From Brachionus koreanus (taxonomy: Eukaryota; Rotifera; Eurotatoria; Ploima; Brachionidae), in assembly GCA_016987375.1 (NCBI GenBank), contig PJRA01000412.1:1735416-1799415 (forward strand): a stretch of DNA of 64,000 bases, in the 5' to 3' direction. Below the pieces are notes generated by a model. That model was not told the DNA's origin, did not search any database, and saw nothing but the letters and a program-made list of their open reading frames with translations. How positions within the stretch are numbered: the first letter of the stretch is position 1; every line of letters begins with the position of its first letter. The translations under genes were made by a program, and so were the position numbers. Below are positions 1 through 14,528 of this stretch, piece by piece.

Positions 1-152
1 AAAAACAGAAAAATCTTAGAACTACTCCTCAAATCATACTAAAATACATTATGTTTTTTTTAGTATTTTAAATTTTTTTTTATTAAAACATAGCCCATGA
101 TGTGTTTTCTGAATAATAAAAATAATAATAAAAAATATTAATAATAAATAAC

Positions 153-310
153 CCTATTCTATCCTAGTGGATAATGGGGAAGCGCTCATCTACTTTTCAC
201 GTACCTTTTAGAGCAAGAGCCGATTTGACACAGAGGCTACAGCATCGAGTTGATCATCTACACTTCAATTATTACCAAGTTGAAACTAGTCCCCCATATT
301 TTGTCATTCG
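153..310 (-). repeat. partial SINE-like repeat, copy 1
   Basis: This stretch shares about 150 bp of interrupted identity with 54567-54755. Both begin with the same 20-odd bases around CCTATTCTATCCTAGTGG, then share TTTGACACAGAGGCTAC-like and CGAGTTGATCATCTACAC blocks and end at a short C run. The second copy carries a tRNA-like head on the minus strand. This copy aligns only to the part furthest from the head, so it looks like a 5'-truncated or diverged member of the same family in the same orientation. The short reading frames across it are not convincing as genes. Confidence 0.6.
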
Positions 311-1199
311 AACAACAGCAATTGTAAAATTTTTTCAGACAATTTTGAGAACCATGATATGAGATCAGCCCGTATAATCTGGTAGTTTGTGTGCTTGTCA
401 TGCATGAGAATTTTATGTTTTTTATTATTTCATGTTTCAAGTACAATTTATGTGTTTATAACTTTTTCAAATATATTTTCATATTGTTTTTTCACTTTTT
501 TTAAATTTATGTTCTAAAATATTTTATCTTAGAAAAATTCTAAATGATGTTCTTTTATTTTAGTTTTACTTTTTTATGTATTCTACAACCTCATACGAGA
601 GTTTTAAAATTTAATGACTCATCAAAACTTACCTCAAGAAACTACAAATTTTTTTTCATTTTTAATAATATCACAGAGGCTTAGTGAAAATTTTTGTTAA
701 GAAATGAAAATCAATTTTACAAATAATGTATTTTACCCAGGATAAGAAATTGGATCTGAAGAAAATGAGATTTTTCAGGTACTCTTGAAATACCAAATGA
801 CCCTTAGATAGTACGAAAGTATCTACATTAAGAAAAAATATTTTCAAAAAAAAAGATTCAAAATAAATTTTATTGAAAATTTTATTTCGATTTATTTTTC
901 GTAGAAATATCCATAAAAAAACAGTTAATCATAATCATATTTCTAACGTTTAAGTTCGACACTAACATTTTATTATCTTTATTATCATTAATCAATTTAA
1001 AAATTTAATATTTCTTCAAATTTTAAAAGATTTTTTTATTTATATCAAAGTTTATTCTTTTTTTGAATTAAATCTATTTAAAGCTGAGTTTTTTGTTCAA
1101 TTTATTTTAAAAATTATTCGTTTATCTGATATTTAAATTCAATTTTATCAATCAAGTTCTCAATTGAAAATATTAATTGATTTATTATTATTATTATTT
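311..1199. other. AT-rich non-coding stretch
   Basis: No exon-like frame, RNA gene or clear repeat structure is visible. The sequence is low in GC with many A and T runs. Confidence 0.5.
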
Positions 1200-1500
1200 A
1201 TTGTGTAGCTGGTCGAGCCAAAGCTCCTTCAGCAAAAATAAAAAAGCTTTAAATTATATAAAAAAAGAAATAAGATAGTATCATTAAAAATTTAAAAATA
1301 AGTTCAAAAATTAGATAAAACTGGAGTTTGTATAAGTGGATATAGTTGATCAATTATAAGATAATAACCGCACAATGGAGTAGGATATGTTATATCTCTA
1401 GATTCAAAGTTGAGTTTAAACTCGTTCACAAGTCGACAGGTTAGGGGAATTTGTTTCTGTAGACTTCTTCTAATACAGCTCTCGCCTAAATCAAACAAAC
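1200..1500 (-). mobile_element. 3' end of a non-LTR retrotransposon (copy A)
   Basis: Read on the minus strand, the translation contains LVNEFKLNFESR followed by YPTPLCGYYL. The same pattern (LVNEYKRGFESR, then YPTPLCNYYL) appears near the 3' end of the larger remnant at 61697-62976. The two also share their 3' terminal sequence, a GAGC-loop-GCTC hairpin flanked by TCGAGC and GCTCCTTCAG. The frame is open for 64 codons here, but only the very C-terminal part of the polyprotein remains. A run of ATT/AAT triplets follows the hairpin, as expected for a retrotransposon tail. Most likely this is a 5'-truncated insertion. Confidence 0.7.
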
Positions 1501-4500
1501 GGTTATCGACCCTATGCAGATTTGAGAGCTTATTTTACTTAAATATTTATTTGTGAAACTATTCTTGGATGATGCAATGATCAATTATATGCTATTCGCT
1601 ATTCATCAGTCTATTTGCTTTTAAATCTTCTCATTTATTTGTCTTGTTAATTCTAACAGCTTTGGCATACTTCAAATGATGTCTTAATAGCATAAAACAA
1701 AATAAAACTGCTTGACATACTCTTGAACACTTTTGTTAGCTATTTTAAAATAGCACTGCTTGTTGATTACATATGATGTTTGTTTTTTCTGCAAAATGCT
1801 CCTAAATTTTTCTTGATTTGATCAATATTAAACATGGCTTTGAATAAAAATCAATTCGGACTTGTTGGCATGAATATTTTTTAGTTTGTTTGAAACAATT
1901 GAAAATTTGATGTTTGTCAAGCCTTTTTTCAAATTAATCCCAAGTTTCCTGCTAAAGATAATCTATTCAATATAATCAAAAAATATGAAATATAAAAGAT
2001 TCAAATTTAAAAATGCCTCACAGTATTTGTCGAATATTTCTGATTTTTACTCAGGGAATTAATCTTCGGAGATTTCGGAGGGCTAACAAAGCGGAAAAAG
2101 TCAACCGAAAATCTTAAATTAATTTAATTCCGTTGATAAAAATCTTGAGACTCGCAAATTAGCTTTTATTAATATTTATTGAAAAAAAATATGACTTAAA
2201 AAAAATTCTGTTCGTTTTAATTTTTAAGATGCGATTAAGATAAGTTGTCAGAGAAATTGCCAAAAAATAAACTAGTATTTTGATAAAATTTGATTTTTAA
2301 ATTGCTTTTTAAAATCAACGCTTATTTAAGTGTATTTTTGATTGATTTATGTTATGTATGTCCATTAGTCTGTCTTATCAAAGATTCAACAATCACGAAA
2401 ACAAGAATTAGTCCATCTTTAGAAAAAAGCTAAAATCTATCAATCTAAGTTTCGTTTAAAGACCAGCATTTTCCTAACAATAAAGATTTATTTTTGATTA
2501 GACTCATCCACTAAATTTATGATCATTTTCCAATTTATTAATTCATATTTAGAGTGTTCAAATTTAAATTCAACTTGATTAAAGACTTGAACAAGAAAAT
2601 CTAATTTCCTTATCAAAATCATAATCAGAATGGTTCGTCCATCATTTATTTATTTTGAATATTTAAAAATTAAAAATAATTTAAATATCTATTTTGAGAA
2701 CAAGATATGATAAATAGTAATTTTTTCAAAGTGACGACATCAAACAATTGTCACAAAATTTATCAACTTTGAACATTGGATTAGACAAAAAAAGTTCAAG
2801 CGATTATATAAGGATAAAAAAGTATATATTTTTTGGATTAATTATTTTTATTTCATCCACTAGTTTATTATGTTAAGTTAAATTAAATTAAAATTTCAAT
2901 CAAATGTATCTTACACCTGGATTAAAAAATTTCTAGGATAATTTCAATTATTTAAAGATTAAAAAAAAGATTAAAAAAGTTTAATTTTAGATTTTTTAAT
3001 TAAATTTTTTTCTATCAAATTGGTTGATTGATTAGGATATCAAATCCGTTCTTAATTTATAATAAATTGCCTTCTAGATTTGGCTAATGAATTTTAGAGA
3101 TAACGATAAAGAGAATATAATATGAAGTTGAATTGGCTAGCCTCAACAAAAAACAAATCATTTCTTTATACTTATTTTAAATTTTAAAATCATAAATTAA
3201 TAAGGTAGAATTTCCGGGACTAGCGTGATAAGAAAATATGGACTGTAAAATGATTTCCTTTCAATTTAGTCAGATGTAAATTGCTTTGTACTCGAAATTT
3301 AAAATCATGCTCGAATCTAATTAAATTTTGAATATTGGCAATCGATCATTTTTCTAAATTTATTGAAATTTTTTTCCTATTAAAGTTAGGCTTTTGTGCT
3401 TATCGGTACATTGGCAATAAAACAAATGAAAACTTGCTAATTAGGCTTATGTATTAAACTAAGATTTTTGATATCTTTCAAATTTAAAGTGAAAGGAAAA
3501 ACTTGTTGCAAATTTACGATATCAAAAAGTCTATGTGGAATTTCAAAGATTATATCATTTTTTGGCTATTTTTTATTTCGATTCCTGCAATAAAGATAGC
3601 AATCTTTGACCTAAAATCATAATCTGTAATAAACGATCCTAAATCTAAATTAAAACCTAGACGGGTTTATATGAGGCTAACGTTTTATCAGCGGGTGAAT
3701 TATTGTATCATAAATCTACTAAATATTAAAAAAGAATCACTATAAAGAAGCAATCAAGTATTTCGTATGACCATACTCGATCTTTTTAAACTTGTATTTC
3801 TTCATCAATTAGATAAAATCTTATTTCAACCAACAACAAAAAATATTTTTATTTGACTCAAAATTTAAAAGAGCCGTAATAATAATTACCTAGAAAATTT
3901 TTGGTATTTTAATATAGATGCTTTAATATTTAATAAAATGATATTTTTATATTTTTTCAATTATATTTTATCAAATATCAAGGATTTCATTCATTTACTG
4001 GAACTGATTGAAATGAAATCTTAAAATATAAACTGATATTTTAAAAAGGTTTTTCGGCACTTTTTTTTTTAAATCAATTAAGAAAATGTATTTGTTACAT
4101 AAGAAGTTTTTCTTTAAGAGAATTGTAATATAAAATTTCAAGATTTTCTGCATTTGTTAAACCACTATTCAAGTGTTAAGCTTTAATACATCAAATCTAG
4201 TTAATAAATTCATGCTCAGGTTAAATTTATTTAATTGCAGTTTATTCATATTACAAGTGAAACCATTATATAAATGATGGATCTAAATAACAATAATTTT
4301 CACAAATCGTTTGTAAATAAAAAATCAATTAATAGGCCATAAGTGCACTATTTGAATGCCCAACTCAAGTATTAAATTTATAAGATTTTTTCTTGTATAA
4401 ATTTTCTATCAGTTAGATTCCGATCGATCGATTAAAACTACAATTTCAATAATAATATAGTCTAGGAAAAATAAATCTAAGCAAATTAATAACTACCTTT

Positions 4501-7500
4501 TTTTTAATTGTAAACACAAGAATTAAATTGTAGCTGAACAAATTATAAAATTGATGGGTAATTTGCATTAAATTTTAATTTAAAAGCGCCTTAAAGGAAA
4601 TTGAATTATTCAAAATTTCAATAAATCCGAGGATACTAAATCATTAATTTTTTCTTTTCAACGCATGTTTTGTTCCATGTTCAAAATAGCTCTCTCGACA
4701 AAATAAACACAATTAAATCGTCTCGAGTCATAATTAGCATTCTCTGTCCATAAACCAGGACCGGTTATTTGTTTGCTAGAAAATATTGGTATTGACACAC
4801 GGTTATTCAAACGTTACGTTATTCAAACGGCCCACTCAGCCTATTTTGCAGCGTTTTCTTGCTAATCACTTGATTCTAGTGCTTTGAAATAATGAAAAGT
4901 CAACAATTAGAAAAAATTAAATTAAAAAAAACTTTCTAAAATTTGAAGTCTAATTTAAGATAAGTTTTTTGGTTTGAAACTAATTAGCAAATAAGCTAGA
5001 GAAAAAAATTCAAACACTTTTCTCAGTCTATGGGAGAATTTAACAAATATTTTAAATTTTAAACTAAATTAGCGATAGAAATAAAAGCCTTTCCCTCAAG
5101 ATCAATTTTATTTTATTTATTTTACAAGTTTAATATTTAAATTTATTTCATTTTTTTTAAACTAGATAAAATATAGATAAAATTTTTTTTTAAAAATTAA
5201 TTTAGAAATAACTTTTAGTGGATATGCTTATCTACTTGCTGTGAATAGTACTCTAATTTAAGAGCTATCCCATTAATTTTTTTCTCTTAAAGCCTAAAAT
5301 AATTTAATTAAGAGCTAAAAAATTGTCCAAGTTACTCAAAATTTTAAATGCTTTTTTTTTATTATGTGAAAATTAATTATAATACGTTCAGCTTATTATT
5401 AGATATTTGAAAAAAGGAAATTATTTTTCAAACATTTATGTTCTATTGTTCAATATAGGCAATATAAATTAGTTTTTTGAAGGTTATGAGGATTTATTTT
5501 TTGAGTTTTAATTAAATTTGTTATTAAAATGACAAGTCTAAATATTAGCCAAGTAAAAATTGATTTTTTTCTTTAAAGAAAAGTGAATTAACCTGAACAT
5601 TGAAATACTTGTTGAGAGTAAAAAAATAAAAACAACAAAATTAAATTTTCTTCAAAATAGAGTTCATTTTAAAAAATAAAATATTTTTTTATATAGCTAA
5701 TAATTTAGACTTGCTTTATTATTCAAAAAGCAAGATCTGTGTTTAACAAAGATTATAAAAAAAGGTCTTAAATTAATTTCGTATTAAAGCAATATATTTG
5801 TTTGAAAATCGGTCAATATTTTTTAGTAATTACGGAGATTAAATGGTTTATTAAAAGACCAATAAACAAAATTAAATGAATTTAATTTTTGGGAGAAAAA
5901 AATTTAGATAAGATTCAAGCAATTTAAAATGCACTTTAATAATGCAAAAACAATAAAATGGTTAAAACTGCACGGTCTTAGATTTATTAGGCCCATAACA
6001 AGCAGAACCTTATCATTACAAGTGATAAAAATGAATGGTTCAAGAAAAAATCATCTGTCTATATTCAGTGACATTTCTCTAACTAAGATTTAAATCAAAA
6101 CCATATCTAATTTGGGCAATGCATAAACACAGACTAGATAAGGTATTTAAGTCTGATGTCTAATAAAAAACGATTTAGAAATCAGGATTCTGTGTTTAAT
6201 TTTGGCTGCAGCAGCCTTTATATTTCTATAATTGTAAATAATTTTTTCCATATTAGGCCAATGAGATTTAGCTAATTTTCAAATTTAGAAGCAAAACGAA
6301 AAATTAATTTTTTTAATTAATAGTTAATATTTATATTTAAAAAATATTTTTTGTTGTTTACTCAAACAAAATTCAATACTGGTATTTTTATCATGATATT
6401 TTAGCTAAATAATAAACACAGAGTCAAGACTGAAATAAGCCAACTAAAAAAAAGGAATACTTAGAAAAAAAAACTATGTTTAGTGATAGAATTTCGTAAA
6501 CATATATCTAAATCGTGGAATTTTCGCCATAGTGCCAATCAAGTACATAGGTGTCGTACAATAAATAAATCTCTAGTTGTTGAATATTTTTTATACCCAA
6601 AGATAATTGCTTACAGAAATGTTATCCAATTTAATTCAATGAAAGATCAGTAGAATAGTTGAGAATAGTGAGTCCAATTATAGTCAGATTGAGTATAAAT
6701 TCCTAAATATTTGGCTTATTTGTCTAAATTTCAATTGATATAGGCAAAAATATATAATTTCTGTTATTTAATTTTATTCTATAGGAACATAAATTTAAAA
6801 TAGAGGAAAAATAAATACTAGGCCATTAATCAAATCAATGGGTCCATTCTTCTCTAATTAAAAAATTAATCATTTGATAAATAGTGATAAATTTTTTTAG
6901 AAATTCGTAAATTATGTTCCACTAACTCTTTTGTTTTGTTTTGTTTTTCTTTAATAAATTTTTGATTTCTAATAAAATAAATTATATTCTTATAGATATA
7001 TCATAAATTTATTTTTAAAGCTGTCATTATTAAATAAGTTCTTATGTAATTATTCAATTAAAACCTTTATTCCTTTCAAATAATTATTCAAGATTTTTTT
7101 ATACAAATAATGAAATTATTGAAAAAATTTCATTTCCAGCTTAGGTTTTGTTAATAAAAAAATGTTTACTATTATCAAGCTAAAAAAATTAGAAAACAAA
7201 ATTACCTCGAGGAAGTAAACATAACATGATTTTTATTATACTCATGTAAAATATGAATAAAATAAGAATTTTTTGACAGATTACGTAACATTCGATGGAT
7301 TTAATTAAAACACGAAATATACAAGACCCGACTTTTTTTAAAATAAGCTTTACATCGTTCTCATATGGCCTCTGTCAATTTTGCCTAATTTAGATTGCAA
7401 AAAAATTTGTCTGGTTTGATTGTCCAAAAAAATATTCTCTTCTAAACCAGTTTTAAATTTTGACTAACAAAAGGAAATCTTATGCTACCAGAGTTTTGAG

Positions 7501-10500
7501 AAATCACTTGAAATATCAAAATTAATTAAACAAAATTAGAAAGAGCAAACAATCAAACAAGTTAAATTTTTATTTGACTTTTTTTAAAGTTTTATTTGAT
7601 CAGATGATCAAAAAATTGACTAAATTATTGAAAAAATTTTGTTTAGATATTTGAGATAATGATTTATTATCTAAAAGTTTATTTAAAAAAGAATTATTTG
7701 CATATTATGTAACAAAACGATAACACAATGCGTTTTGTCATCAATAGAATTAATAAAGCAATGAGAAAAAAAATGATAAATTTCATTTTATTCACTTTAG
7801 GCACAAGTTTAAATTAAGTATAAATAAATTAAATTAGCTATTTAAATAGAATTATTTGTTTAATTTGATTAAAAAGATTTAAATAAAAAGCAATCAAAAA
7901 AAGTTTTGAGAAAAATTTTTCCATCATAAATTCATTTTTAATAATATCGATTCTTAAATATATTAATTGCAATATAATTAAATTATCACCAAATGTAATC
8001 TGAAACTGATATTTATCAGCAAATGTTGATTTTTAGTTCAATTTTTAAAGGCTAATAAGAAAACAAAACCTATTGATAAATAAAAATAAATTAATCTTTT
8101 TGTTTCAAGGCCATTTATTTAAAAAAAAACTAATAGAATCAAATAATTTTTTTCAATTTTCTTTTATTGAATTTAAGGTATTCTAGGGTTTTGAAATGTT
8201 CTTTTTTTTGTTTTTTGAATAAAAATTACAAATTTATTTTTTGTTTTATTCAACAAAAATCGATATGCTCACAAAATGTTTGTGTAAACAAAGATTTAAA
8301 TGAAAATAAACCAAAGGACTTTGAAAAGCTTTCGAGTGTAGAGAATAATCTTCGAAAATAGGGCAGAAACAATCACAATCGAACTAATGTTATTAATTGA
8401 TCTATCTATTGATCGATATTGATTTTCAAGTAAAGTGTAACACAAATAAATGAGAGTTCGGGGCCCTATTTTTAAATGGAACCACATTTTGTTTAATTTT
8501 TTTTTTCTCGGTTAGAAAAACAAAATTGAGCTTAAAAATTTCCAAAATAGAATATATATTTAATTTTTAATTGATTAAATTAGATGTGTATGAAGATTAG
8601 TTCACAAAAATGAAAACAAGTTTGAAAAGCTCTTGAATCAATCTACTAGACTTTTTGAGATTCTTATTCTTAAGACTTTTTTTTCTATTATCAGCAATAA
8701 TAGAAATTTTGAAAAAAATCAAATTTTCCTAATTAGAACTTGTTTAAGTTCATTGAAAATCTAAATTAATATTCTTACTTTTTTTCAAGGTCTAGTTCTT
8801 TTATTTATTGAATTTAAGCATCAAGCTTTTCGTTTTAAATGATTTAAATAAACTTAAAATTTAAGTCGAGAATAGTCACGAAACTGTCATTATTTGTTGT
8901 TTATCCAAGACCTAAAATTTTCCATTAAAAAAAAATAAAGAAATTTTTTTCAATTTTTATTTCATATTTAATAAATTAATTTTGGACTTAAATTTTAACC
9001 TAAAGAAATATTAAATAACTTGATATTGTTTTGACTAAAATTTTGTAAATAGTTTGTTTTTTAGAGCTTGATTAAAATGAGAAAAGCAGAATTAGGGCAC
9101 AGCAGAAGTTTAATAACGCATCAATTAATAATTAAATTTGGCTAATAAGAAAAGTAGCATTTGTTCCAATATCAGTCTGAAATCGCTATAATATTCTCAA
9201 GGTCAAGCAGATTTCTAATTTCAAGATAATTCAAAAATTTTATTCAAATGGCAACAACAATTTTTCTCAGGAGGAACTAGTTAAATTAGATAAGAACATA
9301 AGCTCAAAATTTTGTTCTAGCTGGCACAGTTTCTAGTCAAAAACTGGCTTAATTCAATTTGATTTAAATAAAAAACCTAATAACCCAGATAACATAAGTT
9401 TTTAGTTTTTTTTCTTTTTTACCTACAATCCAAAAGGACTGTTTACAAATAAACAATAATTAGTTTCATTTCTTTTTTGTTCTACAGAATAACGTTGTTA
9501 GACAAAAGTTAATATTTTACTTTCTTAAAGGCTTAAATACCACTAATTTTGTGTGACCAAGCGTCTAGGATCTATAGATGTTTGAATAATGAGAAACAAT
9601 ATTTTCTAAAATAATCTATTAGCCATATCGGTCTATTTTTTGACTCAATGAAACATTCGAGGCCTAAAATTTAGGTTATCACATTGAGTTTATTGAAATA
9701 AATATTTTTTTTCGATTTATAAAGTCTTTTAGATCAAGAGATAAACATATTTTATTAAAACTTTGCTAGTCAAACACTTTTTATTTTAATAAATAAATTT
9801 TTAATTTATTCTTTCAGTTTATTGTCCAGCTGTAAGCTTTGGTGCGCCGGCTCTGAGTGCTTAAATTCTAACTAATCCAATTAAAAAGTCCAAATTTAGC
9901 TCAGCCTAAGATATAAAATTTCATTCTTTTTCGGACATGATCAAGTCACTTTATGACTTTAAAGTAGACTTTTAACTCAAAGGCTTCGGCTTGCGACTCC
10001 GCGGTTTCAAATGTCCACTCGTGAGGGTTTTCCGTGATTCTCATATTTTGAGCCTAGATTGAGGATTATGATCTGTCCATTTGAATTTCGCTTAAATACT
10101 TTAATCTTGGGACTTAATTTGGCAAATTTTACTATCTCATTTAATTATTGCTCTAAATAGATGGTATTAAAAGCACACAAATACAAACAAAAGCAGAGAC
10201 CTACGAGTTTAATTAGATTTTGAATGAACAAAATAGAAACTATGTCAACTAATGACGAAAATACATGTTGAAATATCAGGAGACTACAAAGCTTTTAAAC
10301 TAGGGTTTCAAAAGTAAATCTAAAGGTTATTGCATGTAAATAGTTTCAAGTCATGATTTTTTCTTTTGATTGGGTACGAAACATGAATGAGGACTCTTGA
10401 GGAAATTTGTCAATTAAAAGCTTTGAGAGGGATTAAATTTTTTTTTTGGAAATTTGGTTCTCAATTATATATTGCACTTAAAATTTTCTAATAAGCTTTT

Positions 10501-13500
10501 AATAATGTATTCAATATAGGAAAATATTCAATGTTCTTTTAAAGATTAAGACATGCCGTCTCCAAGGAATACCCGGAGCTATTGATTTTTTGTTTTTTTA
10601 CTAAAGCAGATAACTATTTCGTATGATTATTCACTAATTTAGCATGTTTTGATTTTGGCGATAATTTTTTTTTTCACCAAAGATTCAAAATTTTTTCTCC
10701 CTCATTTAATTGTACTTTAAATTTTCATTTATAAAATTTTAGATTATAATTGTAAAAACTTCATACTTATGTGCTTATTATGACATAAATTTTTTAAGGC
10801 ATAAATCTAGTTTTGTCATTTAGATGAAGAGTTGTTTGATGTTTGTGAAAAAGTGGTATTAAATAGATTTTGGCTTAGATCACTCGTAATTCATTTTGTA
10901 CAGAGTCAAACAAAAATATGCCTCTATTTTTTTCATATTGATATTTGTCCGATTACTAGCTTGAATTGTAGAAGGTACTTGAAACCATCATTTATATGAA
11001 TAATTTAATTTAAAATTTGAAAACTAGATAGAATTTATTTTTATTATTGAAATTGCTTTTGAAATGAAAGTTTTTCAATTAGTGTTTTTTTAATGAGTTG
11101 TACATAGACTATAAAAAAATTGAAAAAATTAGTCAAAGCCATGAAAAGTCAATCAGAGAAAATTTTAGGTCAAGAAAATAAAGCTAGAATCAAATGATTT
11201 TTTTTGCACATTTTGAGAAATTGGTTGACACATAAATACACCCAGTCGATATGTTTTCTTAATCGGTTATCCATCATTGAGTTAACTTGTTAAATATTTT
11301 CGAGTCGGTTTCAAAATTCCAATCGAATCAATTAAAATATTTCGCCGATTTACCCGTTACCATTCAATTTGGCCAGGTGCTTTTCTAATTAAAGCATATA
11401 TTGCTATTAAATTTCGAATTTTATTACTTCTAATAAATCCATTACAACCATTTAATCTAAATTTTTATTATTTTCCTGACGTTGTTATCGATAAAGCCAA
11501 AAAAATCATTTTTCTGATTTAAATCATAAAATTAAGCTAAACCGTATAAAAAAACATTTTTTATAAGAAATATGGGAAAAGTTTTTTTATTAAATTTTTG
11601 ATCATTATGTGTCATAAAGTAAATACAAATCTTCAAATTAGTAAAAGCTGACCCGCAACTAGTAGATAAAAGAAAAAAAGCGTGACAAGCAATTTTAATG
11701 CGCTTAGCATCAAATTACATTATTTAAACATCAATCAAAACATAGGTATTAAAAGTACTTTAAACTCAGTGTTTAGATACGAGATAAGCTAATCAAACAA
11801 AGCATACCAATAAGTCCGTAATAGAGCGCACAAACACGCATCTAAATTCCACTTGAAGCAATCTAAATTGGCCGCCAGATTTATTTATCATTTAAAATGG
11901 CTAGTATTCGCCGAAAAACTAATCTAAGATAAAAATAATTAGCTTATTGATTTAAGTTTGTTTATAAACATTCTAAATTGTAATCGTTTAAAAAAACATT
12001 TCTTTTTTATTTTTTTACCAATTTTCTTTTGCTTGTACAATTTTCATGTACCGACTCTTCAAAAATACTATTTAAAATCAACAAACTATCGCCAAAATGT
12101 TAAATTGATTTTTTTTCAAATTTATTTAAATTAATTATCTTCTTTTAATCAATTATCCTTTTTATGATTATTAGTAAACATGTTTTTTTATTAAATATCT
12201 AATTTTAAAAGTAAATATTTGAATAAGATTCACTTAATAAAAAATTAAGTTCTCAATTTTAAAATTATTATTTTTTTTAAATTAAATTTTAACTTAAAAA
12301 TTTGGAAAATTAACAATAATTATTTCCTAGGGTGAAAAAAGCATTTAAAATTTTCAAAAAAGATAAAGCTTAGATTTTTTAGAGGTTTTTATTAAAAAAA
12401 AACGAGTATAATTTAAAATTTTTCTTTTTTTTTAATCAAAAACTGATTAAAAATCACTTAAAAAAGGCTAGAAATTTGGTATTCTTATTTTGATAAACAG
12501 TCGTTAAAAAATTATTGTGTAATAGGCTATTGAGTGAATTTTTAAGTTGTCAAAAGTTGTCATAAATAACACTAATTAATTTTATTTAATTTTTTTTTAT
12601 CGCTTTAGATGTATTTTTAATCCTGCGAACAAATTATTTTTTAATTTAAAATAATAAAAAAATATGCTTTCCTATTCTAGATGCTTTGCCTCTTCAAGAC
12701 TAATAACTCACTAGCTGTTTGAATAGGCTTTTAAAAAGCCTTGACGGTAATTGCCTGCTTATAAAGCGGCGAGTCTTTATTTAGCCATAGTCAAGGAAGC
12801 ATAAATATCGATTTTATTGTTCACTAGCTGATAATCTATTTGCTAAGGCTCAAAAGGAAGTTGTTAATAAAAATAAAAAGCAATAAAATTTTTATTAAGA
12901 GATTTTTTATAGATAAAAAATAATAATTTAACAAGAAACACTCTCTCAGTTGCGTATATCTCAAGCGTAACATTAATATTTAGTTTTCTTTTTTGTTCGG
13001 ACATGAGCCGAGCAAATATTTTCACTAGTCAGTATTTGTTTATGACGGTATGGTTAAGATAATAAGCGAATAGTTTGAACAGATTAGCTTGAAATTTTGT
13101 TTCCTTTATTCGTTTAGAATCGCCACAGATAGCCAAACAATAAAAACACACAACATGAGGTGGCCTCGATACGCTACAGGAATAAACAACACTTTAAATG
13201 ATATCCGATTTTCGAATATCAAAACTAATAAAAAATGATTATCGATCTAAATTTTGGCTCTACCTTATTATTAAAATTCAACAATGGAATCGTTAGACTG
13301 TTTCCAATTTTAATTATATGTTCGTTCAAGTGTCAAATGTAAAAAAAAAACAAAATTTGAATCGATTTAAATAGATAGCCATTATCTGCCGATTGCTCAT
13401 GGCCAGAGAAAATCTTTATAAGCCCAGAGGCTTTATTTGTGCAAACAAAAAATTTTATTCTCTTCCTCGAGAGTACAACGATTAAGTTGTCAGCCTAAAC

Positions 13501-14285
13501 AAACTTAGAAAATTTAAGAAATCACGCTCAAAAAAAATAAAAAATCAAGATGTGTTTTGTTAGCTTAAGATTATTTGTTATTCCATATGTTTGTTTCGCA
13601 GACATTTCTTTATTCCAAGATAAACCTATCATATTTCAGTCGTGTTTCTCAGAATCACATTTTTAGTTTTTTTTTGTAAGCCTAGATAGAAAAAGCCAGG
13701 TCCAGCCTCTTTCTACGGTAAAACAAATCTCTTAAATTAAACGATAAAATTTTTTAGATAGCCGTACTATTAAGACTTCTGACTGTGATCAGACCTAATC
13801 ACCGGGCATAATTTAAAGAATTAAAAAAATGCGCCCAAATTAGTCTGGTCTAATACAGATAAAAAAAGATGCTCAAGTTAAAATATTTATTTAATTTTTT
13901 TTTGGTTTTCATACAAGACCAGATACACAATCATGTGGAGATAAATGCTTAAATAGAAATATAAATACCGACTTAAATTATTATTAACTATTTAATCCAC
14001 TTGTTTTTCAGAATCAAGAGTCTATTTCACATAGTCCCATGGTCACAAATAGGTTTTAAAGAGTACTTGACTCGGAATCAAATAACATACGCCATTTTAA
14101 TAAGCTCATGGGACTCGGTTTTTTATTCGAAATAACTTAATAAGTAACATTTCTATTTACATGAATTTTTCCTTAAAAAATAAAAATTTTAATTCTAGTT
14201 ATTTTAAACTTATTTTGATTTTTTTTAGTAATAGTAATTATTAATTCAACTTGAGGCTAGTTTAATTTAAGCTGTGCTTAGCCAT
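1501..14285. other. long gene-poor region
   Basis: I could not support any gene here. Reading frames are short, AT-biased and lack recognisable protein motifs. Somewhat more complex patches stand out around 4660-4860, 9820-10050, 11220-11400 and 12690-12800 and could be regulatory. The next gene on the right is the Turtle-like receptor, so this may be part of its upstream control region, but nothing in the sequence proves that. Confidence 0.45.
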
Positions 14286-14528
14286 TCAAACATCTATCTT
14301 CGCTTTAAAGCTGTTTAGACTAATTGCATTCACAATTTTTTCTGTCAATTTGTTCCAGACAACAACAAATGTGTTTGTAAAAAAGTTAAATCTTGGACAA
14401 CAATTCCTGACTCTTTCTCGCACCAAGTTTTTGGAGTTTCTTCTAAGATAATGTCTTTTGCAATGAGGCCTGATGTTTAAGTTGTATTTCATACCTTTTC
14501 TGAAATTCAAAATCTCAATATTGTTCAC
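14286..14528 (-). mobile_element. non-LTR retrotransposon ORF2 C-terminal fragment
   Basis: The minus-strand frame ends with the common non-LTR tail pattern: RERVRNCCPRFNFFTN, then VWNKL, then ISLNSFKAKIDV. In many metazoan LINEs the region after the reverse transcriptase ends with a FFTNRV..WN.LP and SxxxFKxxLD pattern. Only about 80 codons are open and there is no polymerase domain nearby, so this is a 5'-truncated copy. A related piece on the plus strand lies at 58030-58175. Confidence 0.7.

Noticed and set aside
8167..8487. Overlapping 60-codon frames on both strands
   Set aside because: No splice-consistent neighbours and no protein motif; looks like chance frames in AT-rich DNA.
9820..10050. 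GC-richer patch with a GGTTTCAAATG B-box-like word and GGACAT/ATGTCC pairing
   Set aside because: No convincing A box at the right distance and no cloverleaf could be drawn; kept only as a possible decayed tRNA-like or regulatory patch.
12728..12743. Short palindrome GGCTTTTAAAAAGCC
   Set aside because: A short near-palindrome of this kind is expected often in sequence this AT-rich.
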